This document shows, one piece after another, positions 27,812 to 39,677 of a stretch of 64,000 nt of DNA; position 1 is the stretch's first letter, and every line of letters starts with the position of its first letter. Both the position numbers and the translations under genes were made by a program. The notes under the pieces are model-generated. The model did no database searches and was not told the origin of the DNA. It saw only the letters and a program-made list of their open reading frames with translations. The stretch is from Thamnaconus septentrionalis. Lineage: Eukaryota > Chordata > Actinopteri > Tetraodontiformes > Monacanthidae. The stretch lies in contig CM020509.1 in the NCBI GenBank assembly GCA_009823395.1, forward strand, positions 19,223,501-19,287,500. The letters run 5' to 3'.

Positions 27812-28699
27812 AACAAACAGATTTGATCACCAAAAATCTGGTCAAATATTGAAATGCAAATGAAAAAAATCAAATTGTTTCAAATGTTTGGAGCTAAGCA
27901 GCAGCGGAAGTTTTTATTGTTTTTTTCCTCTTAAAATATATGAGAAAAATGGGAAAACATTCAAGTTTAGACATATAGTGTACTGTGTACACTGTAAAGA
28001 TGTTGGAACATTTTTAGGGTAATGATCATCTGAACAGTTCAATCAACTCCTTTCTTGTGTGTATTTTAAACTAGCTGAAATTAGTTGATGCAAAAAAAAA
28101 AAAAAACATTGTTGAAGACGTAATTGAGACCGTTTTTACCCCTGTGACCAGCTTTCCCACGACTGACCTCATGTGCATCGTCTTTAATGAAGGTTGACCT
28201 TATTATTAAGAAACTTTTACTGATAGTCTTTTGTTTACAGGGTTCAGATCATTGATGACCAGTGAGGTAATGCGGCTGGTGTGACCTTTTGCTTTCAACT
28301 TTACATTCCGTACTCATTTAAATAAAATAATAATTTCACCTTAAAAGCAAGCATTTTTCATGTATTTAAGAGAATAGATGTGGAAAAAAAATTCAGATAC
28401 CTAATTTTAAATGTGTTGGATTAGGAATTGGGTTGGAGTTGTATCAAATTATATCAGAGGCAACAGTTTACATCTCTAATGTTGTGTTGAGGAGCTGCTT
28501 CCATTTGAAGTGTCACCATTCAGAGATGAATGGTGTTTGGTTAAATGTGAAAATCTTGCAGAGGATGGTGGAGAAAAAGTTGCACCCAGAAAGCGTTTAG
28601 GAGCATGTTTCAGCTTTCATTCCAAATCCATAGGGACCTATTTTGCAGATACCTTTTTTTGAGATGGTATGTTAGGGTTTGGGTGAGAGGTAGGGTTTG

Positions 28700-29330
28700 A
28701 GTTGGGGTTGACATGTGGACATTTTGCATTCTACCATTCCGTCTTATGCTGAGCTTTATTACAACGGTCACTTCGGTGATTTTGTGCTGATTAAAGTATT
28801 TTTTTTTTGACATTTTTTGTTCCTGAAGGAAAATGACACTATAGTCCGTGGTATTTCCGTCCATTTTCTGACTTGTTGACATTTTGCATTTTACCACTCT
28901 ATCTCATGCTAAACTATGATAGCATGACGGTCATTTTGGTGAGTTTGGGGCTGATTGAGGTAGTTTTTGGGGGATTTTCTTTTGTCCCATGTCATTTTTT
29001 CCCCCGACATTTAGACATGTTGAAATTTTGCATTCTAACACTCCATCTCATGCCAAACCACAATTGGACGTTCATTTTGGTAGGTTTTGGGTTGAGTTAA
29101 GTATTTTTTTGGGGATTTTTTTTTCTTGTCCCAGAAAAAAAACCCAACATACATATGGTATGATGTTTTTTTTCTTTGTCATGACGTGGAGATTTTGCAT
29201 GAGACCAATCCGTCTCATGCTAAACTATGATAGGATGGTCATTGCATCGAGTTTTGGATTGATTAAAGTACAGTGTTTTGGGGATTTTTTTTCTTGTCCT
29301 AGACAAAAAAAAACAACAACTATATATCAG
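28700..29330. repeat. Minisatellite-like tandem array, about four 145-170 bp units
   Basis: Four diverged units begin near 28710, 28870, 29014 and 29183. Each carries a GACATGTTG-like start, ATTTTGCATT, a 'CCATCTCATGC' block, a 'GGTCATTTTGGT' block, and a T-rich end with TTTGGGGATTTT. Spacing is 144-169 bp, with length differences in the T-runs. Only repeat-made frames occur. It lies between eif1ad and the hAT remnant. Confidence 0.7.
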
Positions 29331-29433
29331 TTGTATTTTTACATTTAAAAATCTAAGGTTGGAGTTTGGGTTAAGTGAGGGTTGACATTCAGCTGTGGCT
29401 TCCTTTCCCTTTCCCCTTCCCCGACATCTAAAG

Positions 29434-30803
29434 CAGTGGTTCTCAAACTTTCTCTGTCACGCCCCACCTTGGAGGAAGAATTTTTTTCATGAACATTCAT
29501 CTCACATTCATTTCAATTTTCTCTTCATTTATGCTGTTCAAATAAACAACTTTAGCAAATCACTCTTTGTGACATCAAATCCTGAACATTACTTTTTAAA
29601 CAAGAATGCTCCTTTCACTTTTCTGCTGTGCAAATAACTTTTTTTGGCAAACCACTTTGGTAACATCCAATAAAGAAAATGAACCCTTTTTATCATTAAC
29701 ATTCCCTCTGTTTTCTATCAAGTTATTCTGTTGTGCAAATAACTATTCATTCGCTTCACAAATACAAAAACAATTGAGTTAAATATGTAGATAAAAGAAC
29801 AAATGCAGGTAATTGGCAAGAGTACTGAGAGTTTGTGAGAGTTACTGCATTAGTGCCTGCAATGGGCCTGTTTGGCTTTGCACAACATCTCAAAGTGGGG
29901 TTGCAGGCTTTGATACTGCCACTCGCAGATCAAGCTCAATGTTGAGCTCAGCTCTGCACTTAGCTTTCCGTATAACAGCTGAAAAGCCTATTTCACAGAG
30001 ACAGGATGTGGCGAAAGGAAGCAGAATTCCCACAGCCCTATGTCCAATGACAGCACTTTTCCTCGGTACAACCACCTGGCTTCGCTGTGAAACAACACAG
30101 CTTTATGTTGTGCTCCCATCTCCTCGCAAAGTGCAGAGAATGGCCGCGCTTTCAGGGGTCTTGTTTTCATGACATTGACCACACTTTTTTTTTTTTTTTT
30201 TTTTTTTTTACCTGCCACACGGGATGACGTTGAGCGTAACGTGCGCTAAGTCATAATATCGCGCCAGTCGCGGCGTATATATATCACGTACTGATGCAAA
30301 GGTGTTTCATTACATTATATCAGCGCTCGAAAACTGTTCATTGTCCTCTGGCTTTTTCGCTCGCGGCTCGCGCATAAAATACAAAATAGACCTGACGCCG
30401 AAACGATCGCTGCGCGGCGCGAGCCGGCCGCGGAGGTGCGCGCCGCTTCAAGTCCGGCATGAACGACGCCATCGTTCCGCGGCTACTCGCGGAAAGATTC
30501 TACAGCCAAAAGTGCCCAACAACAAAGAACACTGGCCACCGCCGGACTCCTGAATTCTTCTTTTCGTCCCTGTAAAATAATTGTCCATCCTGTGTACCTG
30601 AGCAGCGTTTTTCTTAGCTACAACTTGTTGAACACTTTTTTGTTAATTGTTCCGCCGTGGAAAAAGTTCCGACGTGAAAACATTTAGTTCCCCCGGGGGT
30701 CCCGTCTCCCTCGCGCCCGGTGTTTCGCGCGCCCCCCAGACGTGACTCTGCGGCCATCGGGGGGGTCGCGCCACCCACTTTTATTTTTATTTGAGAAACA
30801 CTG
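29434..30803 (-). mobile_element. Decayed hAT transposon with transposase remnants
   Basis: The 1.37-kb element begins CAGTGGTTCTCAAACTTT and ends ATTTGAGAAACACTG, an inverted terminal pair of hAT type. The flanking 8-mers ATCTAAAG and ATTTACAC match at only five places. It contains minus-strand remnants of a transposase (see the next entry), a poly-T run at 30187-30209 and a CpG-rich internal segment at 30350-30480 and 30690-30770. Most of the transposase gene is missing, so this is an internal-deletion derivative. Confidence 0.65.
29890..30182 (-). pseudogene. hAT transposase fragment (ZBED5/Buster-like)
   Basis: Two minus-strand pieces read as parts of a hAT transposase. The first, about 30182-30050, includes KTRPLKARPFSALCEEMG and FHSEARWLYRGKVLS, matching the 'RWLSRGKVL' region of ZBED5/Buster-type transposases. 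The second, in another frame down to 29890, includes FATSCLCEIGFSAV and the LNIELDLRVAVS stretch of the C-terminal hATC dimerisation domain. The pieces are adjacent here but far apart in an intact protein. An internal deletion plus a frame change has therefore joined them, and no functional product is possible. Confidence 0.6.
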
Positions 30804-31343
30804 ATTTACACCAACCAACAAACAAACAAATAAAACCATTTGCGCATCTCTGCCTCCTAGAAAAAAAAAAAGAAAGAAAAAGGTAGAAAGCTACAAAAAC
30901 AAGTGCATGTTAAAATAAACAATCAATGACATTTATTTGTTCCAAAGATGACAGGACTTTTTCAAAATGGTAGGAATAAAATTTTATTTTTTTCATATGA
31001 AGGGGTGGTTTGGGATTTTTCTTCTTTTACAAGGAGTATGTTTTTGTTAAAACTTGCAAAAAATCTTCTAGCATATTCCAAGAGAGATGGACATGAAGAG
31101 AAGGGAATTTATTGCTGAATGTTAAAATGAAGACACATTTTTATTTTTCATTTTTTTTCACCGAGTGGAGAAAAAGAAAACTGTTTGCTTGCTGCTTTTC
31201 CATGCACCCAACTACCAGTACCACTAGGACATGCAGAGGAGAGGAAGAGTAGAGGAAGGACGGCGGGAGAGGAGGAGGGGAGAAAAGGAGGGGGGCGGGA
31301 GGGCAAGTATAAAAAAAGACATCTTGACAAACACAAACATGGA

Positions 31344-31345
<2 letters not shown>

Positions 31346-31396
<51 letters not shown>
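31346..31396. repeat. (GT)25 microsatellite
   Basis: About 25 uninterrupted GT units. Confidence 0.9.
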
Positions 31397-31397
<1 letters not shown>

Positions 31398-33124
31398 TAT
31401 AAAGATGTGTGTCTGTGTGTGCTTCTTTATGTGTGACTAGTGTGTGATGTGTGAAATTCATGAGGACGTGAGGAACAAGAAGGGGGTGCAGGTTGAGGAG
31501 GGGGAGAAGGGGGTGTTAACAATTCAACTAGCTCTAGAAGCACACTACCCTCACTTGCAGTATTTCCACATTGCAAATCCCAGATTGATTACAGTGAATA
31601 GTAAGACAAAACTAGCCAGACCTTTGGGCTGTGAGCCCAAATAATGTTTTTTTTTGTAATATATATACTTTTTTAAAATTTCTAGCATGATTCCCCTGAG
31701 GGGTTCTTTGCCGTTTTTAAGATACTTTCTATATCTGTGATCCATGCATTTCCTGTGTGAAAAAAAAGAACGGAAAAAAATTCTACTCATATTGGAAATT
31801 AATATGGACACGTATTTTTTTTCTGACACGGTATTGTTTTTTTTTTTCCTCAGTTAGCTTGAAAAGGGTCTCTAAACCAGACATATATTGGAAGTGGAAG
31901 AGCGGCCACTGATGAGGGCCTAAATTTGTCAGCTAGTCGGTTTCATGGGTCGGTAAGAGGGGGTGAGAAAGACAAGAAGGTGAGGAGTGATGAGAGTGAG
32001 GGGTGAAACGGAGACTGACACATAATATTATCCAGTCAATATGACCAAGCAAAAACAAAAAAAGTCAATAAAGGTAAAGAAAAAACACAAGAATAAAACA
32101 CAAGTCAATGAATCATAAACCAGCAAAAAACATTCACCAACATTTGGCAATTGTGTGTGAACAGGAAGAAGACTCAGACTCAGGAATCTGCTCCTTAGCA
32201 GTGGGAGCTAACCTGGCTTTTCCTAAATCCATTGGATTTATCTCATGTATCCATCTAGCAAGGAACCCACAGAAAGCAGAAAGCGGGTGGGTGGGGCGTA
32301 AATACTGAAATGTAACTGGCCAAAACCTTTTTATCTACTGCACACAAGTGGACCGATCTGATTTGTTACATCCAGTTTTTGCCAAGGATACTACGTTTTG
32401 GAGGCGTCCTATTGGCCCAAAAGGGTGTCGTTAGCTGTAATTTACTGCAGAGAAATAACTGAAGTCTCGATAAAGCCGGACGGAGACAGAGAAAGGCCTT
32501 CAGTGTCGTTCTCTGAATATGAAAAATGCTATCCAGTTCTGATAGAAACCTGCTGTTACTGTTGCAGCTGCTCTGCTCGCAGTGACTTCCTGTATTTCTT
32601 CTTCTTCTTCTGGGGCTTCTAAACGGCAGCTAACAGCAGCGGCCACTTCCTAGTTCTGTGACAACTAAAGAGAAGTCAACCGTGTATACGATCCAAGACC
32701 GTTCTAACACTGCCTGACAACACGTTTCTTTTTCATTGGAGGCTGACAAGACGGGTGAGCGACGTTTCGGAAGTTAGAACTCTGGTCTTCCAGCTGCCAT
32801 GCTAGGTTAGCGCGCGACATTTCCGAGGCGGAGGGGCGGAGGGCAAAGCGGTAACCTCTTCACAGTGGGCTCAGAATTCCTTGCTACACCCCTGCTAGTG
32901 GTCAGATGTGGTCTTGGTAAGCTTAATCTGTGAACCATATGCGTGCGCGCACACACACACACACACACATGCAAACTTTCAAAGTAAGCAAATGAATCTC
33001 TCTTCTGGCTGGAAAACCAATAGTGACCTTTGAGTGAATGCAGCACACCTGACGGAGCGACATGTAGGGGGGGGGGCTATAGGTCTGGCCTGCCGACTGA
33101 ACTGTAAGTGAGATGGTGACGTGC

Positions 33125-33134
33125 GCTCTCTCTC

Positions 33135-33198
<64 letters not shown>
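33125..33198. repeat. (CT)n microsatellite
   Basis: A CT run of about 70 bp with a few GCTC interruptions at its left end. Confidence 0.9.
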
Positions 33199-34442
33199 CT
33201 CAAGTCTTTTGGCTGCGATGGCGTGATGAGGAAGTCCTGAGACACATTGCGGCTCTAAGCTGCTGGCATAGGATAAATGGGAAGGCCGGGCAGTCCACGG
33301 GAGGCCAGAGTCGGGCTGGAGGTCACGATCGGACGGGTGGGGCGGTGTTTGGTTCGGGTTCGTAGTCAATGACGAGAGCTTCTGGGCGGCGCGAGGAGAG
33401 GCGGGGTTTAGCAAGGCAGTCCAAGAAGAAAACAAATAAAGAAAAACAACGAGCATACCCTCGAAGCCGAACGGAGGCACGGACCGAATGGAGATTTTTA
33501 GGTACACACACACACACACACAGAAACACACACACACTGAAACTGGCACACTACCCACGTCATGGCAGCATCCTAAACACGTTCACAGTGTCACCTCCAA
33601 CAACAATACCGACCGAGAGGCAGCAAACAAGGACGGGGAAATTGCCGATTGTGATCTCGAATAAAAAAAAAAGTCATGAATTTTAAATAAAATGAAAATT
33701 AAAAAATGACCAGAGACAAACTACCCTACACTTCCGGTTTTGGCGTCAGTGACTAAATATCCCTGTGAAATGAGCGTATTGTGGCGGATCGTACTCATGT
33801 AAACAGACACCTTGTTACGCAAGAGGAATTCATATTGCATGATGACATAATCAGATCACAGTTCAAAATGAAGATCCCAAATCAGAGGCAAAGAGGAAAC
33901 AAACAAACAAACAAACAAACAAAAAAACAAAACGACGAAAAAACAAAGCAAAAGGAAGGAAGGAAGAGGGCTGGTCTCTATAAAAAACGAGGAGTCTTCA
34001 TAAGAAAGGCTACAAAAACTCAATGGGACCTCCGACGTCAGCATACAGCAAAAGGCACCACAATATTATTCTATTTATCTAACTTGTGAAAAAATTGGCA
34101 CGTAATTTCTCTCGATTTTTTTTTTTCATCTCTCATAATGCTGTAAATCAAAAAACTTTACATATAAATATTTCCCCCAGTTATAAAAAAAGTCTTTGCT
34201 GTTAGCTAGTAGACAATTTTTGCTGAAATGAAAATAAATATTTCATTTGTTTAGAATATCTGTCTGTTATACAAAATAAAAATATTTCTCCTAGGTGCAG
34301 GTCTCTAGTCCACTGGTTGTGTGTGGGTGGGGGAGGTGGGAGCGAGGGAGAGGAAAGGGGGGTGTGTGTGAGGTGGGGGGCGGGGAGGAGGCCGGGTGGT
34401 GGCAGGCGGAGGCAGGGGGGAGTAGGGCGGGGCCCCAGGGTC

Positions 34443-34992
34443 TTAAAGAGGCATGTGTTCGGCCTTGGATCGATGCGACTGGGAGCTGCGGCTCTGGCCG
34501 TTGCTGCGGTCCCCGGCCGACTGAGGCCGCGCTGAGTCTCAGCGTGTCGGCGCGCCGCCGATGCCGCCGTCGCCGATGACGAGCGGAAGCCGGCGGCGCG
34601 CAGCGGCGAACGGCGGCGGCGGCGGGGCTCCATGCTCATGTTCTGCATACTGAGGAACGGCGTGCTCTCCCGTGAGCGTCCTCGTCCTCCTCGTCCTCCT
34701 CGTCCTCCCCTGCCTCCCCCAGCTCATCCTCGCCCTCCGACTGGCTGAAGCTCTGCGAGCTGTAGTCCCGCAGGCCCGCCGCCGACGCACGCTGGGAAAC
34801 GTGTCCGTTGAGGCGGTGGCGCCGCGGCGGCCGGCGCCGGCTCCGCAGGGGCTCCCGCGAGGAGGCGTACTCCTGCGTGGTCTCGTAGGCCTCGTCGTCC
34901 GGGAGGCGGTACGGGCTGGACGGTAAACTGCCTGTGCTCTCAGTCAGGTAGGGCCGCCGGGGACGCCGGGGCTGCCGGTACAAACTGCCGTC
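34443..34992 (-). CDS. nrg2: nrg2 last exon, with apparent frame breaks
   Basis: The exon opens in frame with DGSLYRQPRRPRRPYLTES, then GSLPSSPYRLPDDEAYETTQE, RLNGHVSQRAS and an acidic run, and that frame stops at 34636-34638. The neuregulin motif ESTPFLSMQNM lies in a second frame from about 34665. A C-terminus resembling mammalian NRG2 (SRSSQSHRSKAEHMPL, then TAA at 34445-34443) lies in a third frame. The whole exon is extremely GC-rich. Either the sequence lacks or gains bases here, or this copy has a changed tail. Confidence 0.7.
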
Positions 34993-35749
34993 CTGAAGGA
35001 GAAGAAGAAGGTGCGAATGTAAGGAAAATGTTTGAGTCATCTAGAGAAGCTGAGATAGAATTTCATCAGTCAGGACATCTTGCTTTGGATCAGGGGTGGG
35101 CAAACTTTTTGACTGGTCGAGCCACAGTGGGTCCTATGATTTGACAGAGGGGCAGGAGCAGTTTTGGTGACCCACCTCATAGGAGAAAAAACTACATCAT
35201 GAGATATGTAGATAACATGTGCTTTAATGTCTATTGAAAATGAACGTTACCACAAAATATGTGTCTCTGAAGCCCCACGGTATTTCGCTGTTTACTGAAT
35301 TGACCCTTAAAACACTAAAAAAAAAATGGATGAAATACAGCTCTTTTATGACTTCCTTCCAAATAATATAATTTCTTCAAGTTTGGCATGCCGGATTAAC
35401 ATCGTAAAGCAGGCACAGTGTGGTTACATTTTAGATTTCAGCTGTCTTTCGCTCTCCCTCCCTCTCCTGAGCTTGCCAGTGAACTACAGTGGCCAGCGCA
35501 GACAAACTTGGATACCCCGTCCACCTTCTTCTTCGTGGGTCGAATTCAAGATGTTTAATTGAAAATGTTGTCAGGCGCCTTAGAAATATAGTGGTGCAAG
35601 ATGGCAACTAACTGGAAGCAAGACCCTTTATCTATGTATATATACAAACTGTCTATGCATACCTTTAGTACTGCGAGTATACACTTTCTATATATTATAA
35701 CTATATTAAACTTAGATATTATATATTAAACGGTTTTAATTGGAATATA

Positions 35750-35794
<45 letters not shown>

Positions 35795-36311
35795 CATGAG
35801 ACAACAAATAAATCAGAAATCTTTCAAACCTTAAAAACTAAACATGTTATTGCTATTACTGCAAACTACAAAAAAAAAACTAAAAATGCCCTCCCCACTG
35901 TTTTAACACTTAAACTTGGGCACTGAGCTTCTGTTCAGGAATGCATGTGCATTAATAACTGCAGTTGAAAGAAAAAAACAGAGTGATTTAACATTTTTAA
36001 AAATCTGATTTCAATCGAAGAGCTTTTGTAAACTGCTGTGTCAACCATTGGTGGCGCTCTACAAAATACATAATAATAATCATCGGTCAAGCCGTGTGTA
36101 TGTCTGCTATACGTAATGACGTACGTCCGGGCATCGTAGCAGCGGCTGGTCATCGTCTCTGTGGTAGGCGGCAGCAGCTGGGGGCAGCGAGAGGGCGTGG
36201 CTTGTGTTGGGCGAGGTGATCTGGAAGGTGGGCACCTGGGGCGGCAGGGGGGGGTAGTGGAACTCCACTGGGGAGAGGCGGGCCGGCGTGGTCAGCGCTG
36301 ACACGTATCTA

Positions 36312-36351
<40 letters not shown>

Positions 36352-38629
36352 GGGATGGAAGAAGCCCGTGAGCGATGATGTGAAGTAGCCCAAAGACAAA
36401 ATGTTCATAAGACTTGTTGAAGCCGCTCCTTCCTCCCGCTCTAATCTGAAAAACATTTTGAGAAAGGAAAGCACCTCCAGAATAAACAAACATGCAAAAA
36501 CTCGACCATTCAAAACTGACATTTTTTTTAAAGCAGCAATTAACAAGAAAAAAAACAAGTTGATCTTTATGTTTTTTAATAATACCATAGTTCTGGTACA
36601 TTCAGACTGAAAAGAGCTCAGATGCACTTCTTATGCTGTGCTTGTTTTTTTTTGGAATTCCAGTTGTGTCTACAAGATGAGATGAGTCAGTTTCTACATC
36701 AGTTAGTTTAAAAGCAGTTTTGACATTTGAAACAAATATCGGTGACGCTGCTGCTGCACAGGGGAGTCACACCATGACAGTCATTACAACAATCAATCCA
36801 TCAATCAATCAACAGTGCTTGCTGAGGAACCTAAGCTCTATGTTCGCAGAAACTACGAGGCGGTGATCTTTAACAACAACAAAAAACAACATGGGGAATC
36901 TCATCTTTTCACACTGCTGCACAAAAATGCCCTGTAATGCCCTAGAAGATGACTTCCTGTTGTCCGGACGACAAAACACAACTTGTTTTGTGTACTACAG
37001 TTACCTCCGACCGGCATTTACCATCAGATGGTCCCTGAAAAAGATGTTGCAATCAGCCACCGCTAGAGGTCAACAAAGAACAAAAAAGGTTCGAGGCGAT
37101 TCTGGTCCGCGAAGCCTCATCGGTTGATGACTTGCAAACAGCGCTCGAGTCCTAGAAGTCGCGCGCGTGCACACAGACAATATAGCCCACCTGTCGCTGT
37201 GCGGCGAGTCTCTGAGGGAGTCGTACGAGTCTCCGTACTGCATCCCCGGACAGGACATGTCCGTGCAGCCCCAGTTGGCCGCCCTCCTCGCCATGCACGC
37301 CGGGCTGCTGCACTTGCTGGTCCCCACGGAGCTGGACATCCCGCCGGACTGGCAGTCCGAGTTCATGCTCTCCGTGCGCTCCATGCTCCACGTCTGCTCC
37401 TCGTGCCTGCGGGTGCACGCGCACGTGTCACGCGGTGGCAGCGGCAAGTGAGCGCGCACGCTCGCAGTATTTTTCGGGTTATGCAGCATTTTAAATCAGA
37501 GAAGCGCTAAGTTTAAACCTGGCTCTGGCCAGTTTATATTTAATGTCATGTTAATTTAATTAAAAAATAATATTATCATAAATGATAAATGATATAATAA
37601 AATAATAAAAAACTCGGTTTAGAAAGGTTGAGTTGAGGCAAGCAGACTAGTTGCCTGTCATCCAAAAGGCTTCTACAGCTTAACCACTCTATGCTACCGT
37701 GCCATTGCAATATCCAACCCATAGCCGTATTAGAAACCATCCCCAAAGTGCAAAATCCCCAATAACTTGTTTTACGCCGAGATGAAGTTCTGCCGACTTC
37801 TACCTGGAGGCGTGTGAGGCGGTGGTGGAGTGGTGGGAGCGGGTGGACATCCTGCTGCCTGCATAGTTGCCTGCGCCCTCCGCCCCGTGGCTGATCACAC
37901 ACTCTGTCGTCGGGATGCTCTTGGAGATATACTGCGACACACACACACACGCACACACACACACAAACAATATTTTAACACTTTAAATGTATCCAATCTG
38001 GCTTCCAAAAATAAACAAATCATGGTGGCCGATGCTATAATTTATACTACTTTGTAAAAGGTCAGATGTGACAATGTTGTGGGGGTGGACGATGTGGGGG
38101 GCGTGGGGGTCCTTCTGTACAGGATCAGCTGGAGTGCGTCATCGCATCTCGTCCGTCTTCTCCTCTGATTGGCTGCTTCGTGCTGACTCATCCCATTGCA
38201 TCTACAGAACGGCGTCTGTTGCCTTTTTCTCTAGCGTCCAGCCTGCAGCGCGCAACCAGGTTTTACAGCGTTGTTGTCGATAAACTGCACCATACAACCG
38301 TTCGTTTCTTTTCTTTCTGTTTTTTTTTTTTTTTTTAGTCAAACCTGCTCTGAGGGCTTAAACAGCCCCATTTAGCCCAGTTCACCGCAGCTAAATCAAG
38401 TGGTTAATCCAACACACGGAGAGACGTGGAGCTGGACGAGACGCTTTTCCTCGAAGACGCTCCTCCCCTATAAGCTAAAGCTGACAGCTACTGTAGCTCC
38501 TGCGTCTCCCTGCTTCCATCCCTGTTTTAGCATTAATGAATATCTTATAGTCGTTTGGACACTTTGACACTCAGAGTCCTATTTATAGGGCAGTTCTATT
38601 TAATTACCACCGATGTATCGAGGAGTACT

Positions 38630-38661
<32 letters not shown>

Positions 38662-39639
38662 GTCTGGCTACTTTGATCAGCGCACAGAGGATAAAGTGAG
38701 ACTGTTTTTCTTCCCCTCTCCAGAGGAAGAGCAGGGCTGTGAGGAGGCGACTTTCCTCTCTATCAGTTTAACTCTGACCGCCGGTTCACCTGCCGGCATT
38801 GTGTCGCAACACTGCTGGGACTCACGTCAACCATGGGGATCTCCTCAGCTCCAGGCCCCGGGTGGTTGGGGCCATTAGCCAGCATGCGGTTTGGCTGCTC
38901 TGCACACTGATTCTGGTTCTGGTGGAGGTGACTGTGCATGTTCTTTCTCTGTTTCCTGGAAGTGTGGTGAAGAAGGAACAATCTGGTAAACGTGCAAGAC
39001 AAGAGAGCAGTAAATAGGCGTCGTTCAAACAGTTAATCACAGTTACATTAACATGCTACTGCAGAATTCTCTGTTTTTTAATTAGCTGGTTTGCTCTGAT
39101 TTTTTTTTTTTTTTAAAGTGCGACACTACTTGTCGTGATTAGAGAGCTACACAACTGCAACAAGACAAGCTGGGCTGTCTGACATCAGTGCTAATCTTCT
39201 CCTGTTGAAACACTGCAGGTAGAACAGCAAAGGTGGAGCTTGTCACCTCGTCAAGTAACATCTGCACATTTGTTTCAAGCATGCGACATTTGCGGTGGGT
39301 CACATTTTGGAAATGCAAAAAAAAGTTCTAGATTCGCTTTGATTCCATTTTATTGAGGTACATTTCTTTAAACGTCAAATGGAACGGGACCTATTTTTTA
39401 CTCTGTATCTTAAAAGTGGGCATTCAGAAGATGCATTTTGCGAAGACATTTTCTCATTTTTGCTGCTGCTGTTGCATTAGGTGCAACTACTTTATGACAA
39501 AAGACACAGAAAGGGGGACACGTACTTGGTTTTGCAGTAGGCCACCACGCAAATGATGCCAACCACCAGCAAGGCCACACAGATGCCCGTGATAGTCAGC
39601 ACCCGCCTCTGGTAAAGCTCCTCAGCCTCTGTGGGTGAG

Positions 39640-39677
<38 letters not shown>

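Larger units (their letters stand above)
30804..34442 (-). other. nrg2: Probable nrg2 3' UTR and downstream flank
   Basis: The 3.6 kb after the nrg2 coding end has no coding sequence on either strand. It is mostly unique DNA with (GT)n at 31346-31396, (CT)n at 33125-33198 and (CAAA)n at 33900-33922. Just left of the stop lies a plus-strand G-rich tract at 34315-34440. A minus-strand AATAAA (TTTATT) at 31140-31145 could end a long 3' UTR, but the true end cannot be set from sequence. Confidence 0.35.

Noticed and set aside
28700..29330. A CRISPR-like array, suggested by regularly spaced repeats
   Set aside because: The units are 145-170 bp, diverged along their whole length, with no short identical repeats or spacers, and the genome is vertebrate.
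29813..30172. A 119-residue plus-strand frame in the hAT remnant
   Set aside because: It is the antisense shadow of the minus-strand transposase remnant, which shows the real similarity.
32923..33558. A 211-residue minus-strand frame
   Set aside because: Its middle is an Arg-Glu alternation from a (CT)n microsatellite, and the remainder resembles no protein family.
37124..37510. Plus-strand frames of 94 and 128 residues
   Set aside because: They are antisense shadows of the nrg2 cytoplasmic-tail exon at 37191-37406.
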